A stretch of DNA of 64,000 nt, taken from contig OZ246887.1 of assembly GCA_965231765.1 (NCBI GenBank), forward strand, positions 682,001 to 746,000. Reading direction: 5' to 3'. The notes under the pieces were generated by a model that ran no database searches, was not told the origin of the DNA, and was given only the letters and a program-made list of their open reading frames with translations. The stretch's first letter is position 1; the number at the start of each line of letters is the position of its first letter. The DNA is from JAAXHF01 sp963665955 (GTDB lineage: Bacteria; Desulfobacterota; Binatia; Bin18). Positions 58,959-64,000 of this stretch are shown here, piece by piece. Made by a program: the position numbers and the translations under genes.

Positions 58959-60521
58959 CTAGCGGGCAAACTCAGTCGCCCGGATCTCACGAATCACGGT
59001 GACCTTAATCTGACCTGGATAGGTCATCTCACCTTCGATCCTCTGAGCAACCTCACGGGCCAAGATCGAGGCTTCCCCATCCGTCACTGAACCTGGACTG
59101 ACGATGACGCGGACTTCTCGTCCGGCTTGGACCGCAAACGATTTTTCCACTCCGGTGAAGGAGCTGCCAATCCGTTCCAGGTCTTCCAGGCGACGGACAT
59201 AACTTTCGAGCACTTCACGCCGGGCCCCCGGTCGCGCCCCAGACAAGGCATCCGCAGCGTCGACGAGCGGGGCCAGCACAGTTTCCGCCTTGACCTCTTC
59301 ATGGTGGGCTGCAATGGCGTTGACGATTTTGGCTGATTCGCCATATTTGCGAGCAACATCACCACCAATGATCGCGTGCGAGCCCTCAATTTCATGCGAG
59401 ACGGCTTTGCCAATATCGTGCAGGAGAGCAGCCCGTCGGGCTTGCTTTTCGTTCAAGCCCAATTCAGCTGCCATAATGCCACAGACATACGCTGTTTCAA
59501 TTGAGTGCATCAACACATTTTGTCCGTAGCTATAACGATATTTGAGCATCCCAATCAGCTTAATAATTTCGGGGTGAACACCGTGCACACCGAGTTCTAA
59601 GATGGCTCGTTGGCCAGCCTCCCGGACGGACTCTTCGACCTCTTGCTCGGCTTTTTTTATGACTTCTTCCACCCGGCCAGGATGAATGCGGCCATCAGAA
59701 ATGAGCCGGCCTAAACCGACTCGGGCAATCTCTCGACGGATCGGGCTATGGCTCGAAATCAAGACGGCTTCTGGCGTGTCATCAACAATAAGATCTACAC
59801 CTGTTGCCGCCTCAATCGCCCGGATATTGCGCCCTTCTCGACCAATAATCCGGCCTTTCATATCGTCGCTGGGCAGATGGATAACCGCAGTCGTGCGTTC
59901 AGAGATAAACTCTCCGGCCAAGCGTTCAACGGCAACACTGATGATCTTTTTTGCCCGCCGCTCAGCCTCGTCGCGCGCCTCTTCTTCAATCGTTATGATG
60001 CGCCGCGCTGCCTCGCTGCGGGCGTCGCTCATCATTTTTTCGAGTAGCTTCTTCCTCGCCTCTTCACGGTTCATTTCCGCCATCCGCTCAAGCTGTTGAC
60101 ACGTCTCCTCAATCAGACCCTCGTACTTCTCTTCCTTTTGCTGAAGAGACTCTTCTTTCGCCTTAAAACCCTGCTGGCGGCGAGACAGGTCGGCTTCTCG
60201 ATTGTCCAAACTCACTGCCCGCTTCTCAATCATTTCTTCTTTACTATGCAAACGTCGTTCTATTTGTTGAGCCTCTTTTCTGCGTTCTCGCTGCTCTTTT
60301 TCCAGTTCAGACTTTGACCGCAGGATCACATCTTTAGCTTGTACTTCAGCTTCCTTTTTTGTAACAACCGCTTCTTTTTTTGCTTCAGCAAGAATAAGCT
60401 TGGCCGCTTCTTCTGCCCCGACGAGCGTCTCTTGTTGCCGACGTTGACGAAAGAACAACAATGTCCAGACACCCAGGGCTCCAACCACCACGCCGATGAA
60501 CCAGTAGAGTAATGAACTCAT
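58959..60521 (-). CDS. rny: ribonuclease Y
   Basis: A 520-residue membrane-anchored endoribonuclease that initiates mRNA decay. It has an N-terminal transmembrane helix (LLYWFIGVVVGALGVWTLLF), a long coiled coil (about residues 30-190), a KH domain with GRIIGREGRNIRAIE, and an HD domain with LLHDIGKAVSHEIEGSHA. The ATG at 60521 is preferred over a GTG two codons earlier because AAGGAGG is then nine bases away. Downstream of zapA and the 6S RNA candidate. Confidence 0.96.
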   Translation of the reverse strand: MSSLLYWFIGVVVGALGVWTLLFFRQRRQQETLVGAEEAAKLILAEAKKEAVVTKKEAEVQAKDVILRSKSELEKEQRERRKEAQQIERRLHSKEEMIEKRAVSLDNREADLSRRQQGFKAKEESLQQKEEKYEGLIEETCQQLERMAEMNREEARKKLLEKMMSDARSEAARRIITIEEEARDEAERRAKKIISVAVERLAGEFISERTTAVIHLPSDDMKGRIIGREGRNIRAIEAATGVDLIVDDTPEAVLISSHSPIRREIARVGLGRLISDGRIHPGRVEEVIKKAEQEVEESVREAGQRAILELGVHGVHPEIIKLIGMLKYRYSYGQNVLMHSIETAYVCGIMAAELGLNEKQARRAALLHDIGKAVSHEIEGSHAIIGGDVARKYGESAKIVNAIAAHHEEVKAETVLAPLVDAADALSGARPGARREVLESYVRRLEDLERIGSSFTGVEKSFAVQAGREVRVIVSPGSVTDGEASILAREVAQRIEGEMTYPGQIKVTVIREIRATEFAR

Positions 60522-60579
60522 GATCACTGACCTCCTTCCATCACCACGGTCGGAGAGCCTTTACAACCGCATGTGTAAA

Positions 60580-60776
60580 ACCACCTCCCAAAGCGTTATC
60601 CCCTGATCCGTACAAGGGCCACCCCACACACTACACCAGATTGCTCCATAGGAGAATCTCCTATGGAGCCCATACAGGTCAAAGGGAAAAGGAAGCGGAA
60701 TGGATCGGACAGGCGGGGACGGCATATATCTCATACTGGCACAGGAGCCAGACAACAAGACCATACAGCGTCCGAT
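60580..60776 (-). ncRNA. ssrS: probable 6S RNA
   Basis: The zapA-rny interval is a common site of the 6S RNA gene, which regulates RNA polymerase holoenzyme. On the minus strand a TATAGT -10 (60782-60787) follows the zapA stop; then comes GCCGTCCCCGCC, resembling the central-bubble segment of 6S RNA, and a terminal stem with a perfect 12 bp palindromic arm pair (60644-60668). CCGATCC pairs with GGATC further out. The ends are approximate, and no covariance check was possible. Confidence 0.45.
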
Positions 60777-60806
60777 GACGAACTATACACGCAGCGTATT
60801 ACGAGA

Positions 60807-61118
60807 CTACACGACTATTATCCCCTGCCGCTCGCTCTGCTCAATGCGGTCAAGCAGAACTGCAGAGAGGCGTTCTGTTTCCTCCTGAATGTCTTGTTCT
60901 CGCTGACTTGCCTTATACCACTCATCTGCAATGCTCAGAGCTGCCATGATTGCGACTCGCAGGGGCACGATGGTTTTTGTATTCCCGGCGATCTGACGCA
61001 TACGTTGGTCGACATACGAGGCAAGCTCTTTGACGTACTGGGCCTGCTCTTCGCTATTGACCGTGAAGGTCTGGCCAAAAATATCAACCTCAACCAATAT
61101 TTTCATCCCCTCAGCCAT
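60807..61118 (-). CDS. zapA: cell-division protein ZapA
   Basis: A 103-residue FtsZ-ring-associated protein. VEVDIFGQTFTVNSEEQAQYVKELASYVDQRM matches the ZapA N-terminal domain, followed by the coiled-coil dimerisation helix (QDIQEETERLSAVLLDRIEQSE). The start at 61118 has GGGAG five bases before it, and the gene overlaps the zapB-like gene by a few bases, implying coupled translation. Confidence 0.93.
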   Translation of the reverse strand: MAEGMKILVEVDIFGQTFTVNSEEQAQYVKELASYVDQRMRQIAGNTKTIVPLRVAIMAALSIADEWYKASQREQDIQEETERLSAVLLDRIEQSERQGIIVV

Positions 61119-61356
61119 CATCACTCCCGAGTTCAATCCCTAGCTCATCAAAATGATTGAGAATCCGTTCCAGTCTTGTCCGAATTTCCTCTCGTTCCTG
61201 TTCATACTGCTGGAGCTTTTGGCACAGGCGGCCGTTTGCACGCTCTTGTTCGCCAAGACGTTTGGCAAGAGCAGCTTTCTCGTGGCGGATCTGCTCCTGG
61301 CGCTCCAGAACCCCATCGAGCTTTTCCTCCAGAAGTTTGAGGCTTTTTGGAACCAT
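61111..61356 (-). CDS. ZapB-like coiled-coil protein
   Basis: An 81-residue protein that is almost entirely coiled coil (LEEKLDGVLERQEQIRHEKAAL and on to YEQEREEIRTRLERIL). Short coiled-coil genes in this position beside zapA are usually named zapB and link ZapA to the divisome. The identification rests on length, coiled coil and position; the sequence itself is of low complexity. It overlaps zapA by 8 bp. Confidence 0.7.
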   Translation of the reverse strand: MVPKSLKLLEEKLDGVLERQEQIRHEKAALAKRLGEQERANGRLCQKLQQYEQEREEIRTRLERILNHFDELGIELGSDDG

Positions 61357-61400
61357 ATCATCTGAACGTAAAGGAAAAGTTCAGGCTGAGTGTATTGTCC

Positions 61401-62504
61401 CTAGCGCTCTGAGTCAAGGGAAAGTTCCGAACTTGCAGAAGAAAACAACGCCTCGATAAAATCAGTCGGTGCAAAATCATGCAAGTCTTCTGCCTGTTCG
61501 CCTAACCCAATACAACGAATGGGGACCCCAAGTTTCTCCGTAATTGACAACACCATCCCGCCTTTTCCAGATCCATCCATTTTTGTTAGAATCACCCCGC
61601 TGAGCGGAAATGCGTCCTGAAATGCCTGAGCCTGGTTCAGGGCATTTTGCCCCGTTGCCGCGTCCAGGACCAACAGCACTTCATGCGGGGCGCCGGGTAA
61701 CTCTTTGGACACGACCCGGTGCACTTTCTTCAGCTCTTCCATCAGTGGCGTACGCGTATGTAATCGGCCAGCCGTATCAATAAGGACAACATCAACATTG
61801 CGAGCCAGCCCAGCCCGGACTCCATCAAATGCCACGGCAGCCGGCGACGCCCCACTTTGGTGCTTGATCAGCTCTATTCCGAGCCGCTTGGCCCAGACTT
61901 CAAGCTGTTCACTCGCAGCGGCCCGAAAGGTGTCAGCAGCAACGAGTAAAACCTTCTTATTCTCCTGACTGAAGCGCGACGCCAGTTTCGCGACCGTTGT
62001 TGTTTTTCCGACGCCATTGACACCAACCATGAGAATGACCCAAGGCCGTTCTTCGCCGACGAGCGGTGGACTTGGTACCTGCTGCAAGAGTGCCAGCATT
62101 TCCTCCTTGAGATAGCTTCGGAGAACCTCAGCATCAGTTGGACGCTCCTCGCGACAGCGTTCTCTCAGGCGCTCGATGAGGGTGAGGGACTCCTGTACGC
62201 CAACATCAGCCCCAAGCAACACCTCTTCCAGATCGGTGAACACGTCCTCATCTATTGCCCGGCCATGCAAGACTCGATCAAGCGGGGCACGGAATGCTTG
62301 GCGTAGGCGGGACAAGCCACGCCGCCACGCATTTTTTTTCTGGTATGGCACATCTTTTTGGTCTTCTGCTTGGCCCTGGCCGTTTTGGGCAAGAGACGAG
62401 ATACGATCGTGCTCCTCCGCTTGGAGCAGAGTCTCCGCTTGCACCTCTTGTTCAGCAGGCGGAGCATCGGCCTGTTTTTTTCGCCGCCACAACCAATCAG
62501 CCAT
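61401..62504 (-). CDS. ftsY: signal recognition particle receptor FtsY
   Basis: A 367-residue SRP-receptor GTPase that docks ribosome-SRP complexes at the membrane. An acidic/glutamine-rich N-terminal A domain (residues 12-55) is followed by the N domain (LEEVLLGADVGVQESL) and the G domain: GVNGVGKTTTVAKLA, DTAGRLHT, TKMDGSGKGG. The start overlaps the smc stop as TAATG. Confidence 0.96.
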   Translation of the reverse strand: MADWLWRRKKQADAPPAEQEVQAETLLQAEEHDRISSLAQNGQGQAEDQKDVPYQKKNAWRRGLSRLRQAFRAPLDRVLHGRAIDEDVFTDLEEVLLGADVGVQESLTLIERLRERCREERPTDAEVLRSYLKEEMLALLQQVPSPPLVGEERPWVILMVGVNGVGKTTTVAKLASRFSQENKKVLLVAADTFRAAASEQLEVWAKRLGIELIKHQSGASPAAVAFDGVRAGLARNVDVVLIDTAGRLHTRTPLMEELKKVHRVVSKELPGAPHEVLLVLDAATGQNALNQAQAFQDAFPLSGVILTKMDGSGKGGMVLSITEKLGVPIRCIGLGEQAEDLHDFAPTDFIEALFSSASSELSLDSER

Positions 62505-64000
62505 TAGGACATACTCACCGAGACCACAGTTGACACACCCGGTTCTTGCATGGTGACGCCATACAAGGTCGAGGCAGCTTCCATGGTGCGTTTATTATGG
62601 GTAATCAAAACCACTTGGGTCGAAGCACTCATTTCTCTGACCAGCTGATTAAAGCGGCCGACATTCGCATCATCAAGAGGCGCATCAACCTCATCCAAGA
62701 CACAGAATGGACTGGGGCGAATCAGAAATAAAGCAAAAGTAAAGCTGAGCGCAGCCAGCGCCTTCTCTCCACCAGATAACAGCTGGAGTGAACGGAGACG
62801 CTTACCTGGCGGCTGGATAGAGATCTCAACTCCGCTATTCGTCAGGTCATTTTCGTCTGTCAGGGTGATCTCGGCTTTGCCCTCTTCGACCAAACGCTCA
62901 TAGACTGCACGGAACTTTTCATCGACCAAGGCAAATGTTTCTTTGAATCGATCGCGCGACTCACGGTTGAGTTTTGTAATCGTGCTTTGCAAATCAGTGA
63001 TCGACGTGTCCAGATCTGACTCCTGAGACTTGAGGAAGGTATGCCGCTCTTCAATCTCTAACAATTCGCTGGCTGCCCCAGGATTGACTTCGCCCAGCCG
63101 AGCCAGTTTGTTGCGCAGGTCCTGGCGGCGTTGTTCGCCGTCTTCGATCTCTATGTCGCCCTCGACATATTGGGACAGGACCTGGCGAATAGAGACCTCG
63201 TAGCGCTCCTGGACTGTCGTACCCAGATGCTCGCCACTCACCCGCTTTTCTGCAATACCGACCTCAAGACGCGTTTTTTCTTCTTGGAACTCAGCCTGAG
63301 CGGCTCGGCCCTGCTCAATCTGTTCCTCGTATTCGCGACATGTCGTACGGAGCTGGGCACAAGATTCCCGCCGAGTCTCTTGCTCATGCGCTGCGGCAGA
63401 AAGATCTTCCGCCTGTTGAACGAGACGATCGGCCAGTTCAGCCAGGGCAGTCCGGATCTTTTCGCCTTCTCCTTGAGCCGCATCTCGCTCGGCGCGACGG
63501 CTCGCCAGCCGCTCAGCCAGCTCACGCTGTTGCTCTTGGAGACGCACCTGCTGAGCCCGCATCCCTTCATGCCGCTCGCGGCGTTCAGCGACCCGAATCC
63601 GTAAGTTATCACACACACTCCGCTGCTGCTCAAGCGCGACCTTTGCCTGAGCGACCTCGGCTTGCTTTTCAGCCAATTGTATTTCTTGCTCTTGGCGCTG
63701 CGTCCCAATCTCGGCCGCACGTGCACTCAGCGTCTCAATCTCTGTGCCGAGCGTGTGTTGTTCTTCGTCTAACGTTTGGCGTTCGTAGCTGGTGCTTTCC
63801 TTTTTATCAAGTAAACGCCGTTGCTCCCCTTCAAGCTGGCCTGCTTCACGCTGCGAGGTTTCACTTTCTTCGCCTAAGGCACGCGCTTCAGCCTCAAGTC
63901 GGGCTAACTCCCCTTCAAGCTCCTGCTGCCTGAGTTTGGCTTCTTGGCGGCGACCAACCAAGCCTGACACGACGTGTTCATGTTCCTCAACCTGTTGGTG
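62504..64000 (-). CDS. smc: chromosome partition protein SMC (C-terminal part)
   Basis: The frame is open to the right edge of the window, so about 498 C-terminal residues are seen of a protein normally near 1,170. It shows a long coiled coil, then the ABC signature LSGGEKALAALSF, Walker B CVLDEVDAPLD and the D-loop/H-region VLITHNKRTME. SMC with ScpA/ScpB compacts and segregates chromosomes. Stop overlaps the ftsY start. The N-terminal half, hinge and start lie beyond the window. Confidence 0.95.
   Translation of the reverse strand, partial: HQQVEEHEHVVSGLVGRRQEAKLRQQELEGELARLEAEARALGEESETSQREAGQLEGEQRRLLDKKESTSYERQTLDEEQHTLGTEIETLSARAAEIGTQRQEQEIQLAEKQAEVAQAKVALEQQRSVCDNLRIRVAERRERHEGMRAQQVRLQEQQRELAERLASRRAERDAAQGEGEKIRTALAELADRLVQQAEDLSAAAHEQETRRESCAQLRTTCREYEEQIEQGRAAQAEFQEEKTRLEVGIAEKRVSGEHLGTTVQERYEVSIRQVLSQYVEGDIEIEDGEQRRQDLRNKLARLGEVNPGAASELLEIEERHTFLKSQESDLDTSITDLQSTITKLNRESRDRFKETFALVDEKFRAVYERLVEEGKAEITLTDENDLTNSGVEISIQPPGKRLRSLQLLSGGEKALAALSFTFALFLIRPSPFCVLDEVDAPLDDANVGRFNQLVREMSASTQVVLITHNKRTMEAASTLYGVTMQEPGVSTVVSVSMS

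Noticed and set aside
1..64000. tRNA or rRNA genes and CRISPR arrays
   Set aside because: No cloverleaf-like or rRNA sequence was recognised, and no regularly spaced direct repeats of 20-40 bp were seen; the two 32 bp palindromes are only a pair 1.8 kb apart.

Overview
This 64 kb window looks like chromosomal DNA from a large, GC-rich genome of an uncultured, Gram-negative-type bacterium. The right end (about 56.8-64 kb) carries a housekeeping block on the minus strand: smc, ftsY, a zapB-like gene, zapA, a probable 6S RNA, rny, tyrS and era. That order is one I associate with deltaproteobacterial lineages in the broad sense. The rest is dominated by flavin-dependent oxygenases: five luciferase-like monooxygenases, two Baeyer-Villiger monooxygenases and an acyl-CoA-dehydrogenase-type monooxygenase. 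This fits Tectomicrobia/Entotheonella- or Binatota-like genomes, but the taxonomic placement is inference only.

Layout. 0-9.8 kb: cupin, zinc alcohol dehydrogenase, metallo-beta-lactamase-fold hydrolase, HSL-type esterase, Baeyer-Villiger monooxygenase (BVMO) with a SnoaL-like partner, VOC protein, GST and an internally duplicated protein of unknown family. 9.8-26.6 kb: an unstable accessory region. It holds a 1.9 kb segment (SDR reductase plus DoxX) present twice in inverted orientation (10879-12778 and 24671-26570), with 11.9 kb between the copies. That interval carries DUF1329, a Rieske oxygenase, a truncated GIY-YIG protein, DUF3800, luciferase-like enzymes, a cupin, a CmcJ-type oxygenase and a GFA-type protein. 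A family of short repeats with GGTAYTGTCAAGTT-type ends is scattered through it, including a complete 161 bp miniature element at 21892-22052. A compact small-RNA gene with its own promoter and terminator lies at about 17434-17556.

26.6-36.5 kb: a 1 kb stretch of four truncated genes, then an NtaA-type monooxygenase, a second esterase, two acyl-CoA dehydrogenases, a second BVMO and a ThDP-dependent decarboxylase. 36.6-56.7 kb: more ring- and acyl-catabolism genes (VOC, PRISE-type reductase, muconic-semialdehyde-type dehydrogenase, aminotransferase, acyl-CoA dehydrogenase, carboxymuconolactone-decarboxylase family, FAH family, alpha/beta hydrolase, luciferase-like enzymes) and a large AAA/TPR ATPase. 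These are interrupted by a cassette (DUF6602 plus an ADP-ribosyltransferase-like toxin) lying between two copies of a 32 bp palindromic repeat, and by a 59-residue protein made of three zinc knuckles.

Taken together the window encodes oxidative breakdown or tailoring of ketones, aromatic compounds and acyl-CoAs, in which BVMOs make esters and HSL esterases cleave them. It also shows repeated duplication, truncation and decay of these genes. No transposase, transport system or recognisable DNA-binding transcriptional regulator was found.
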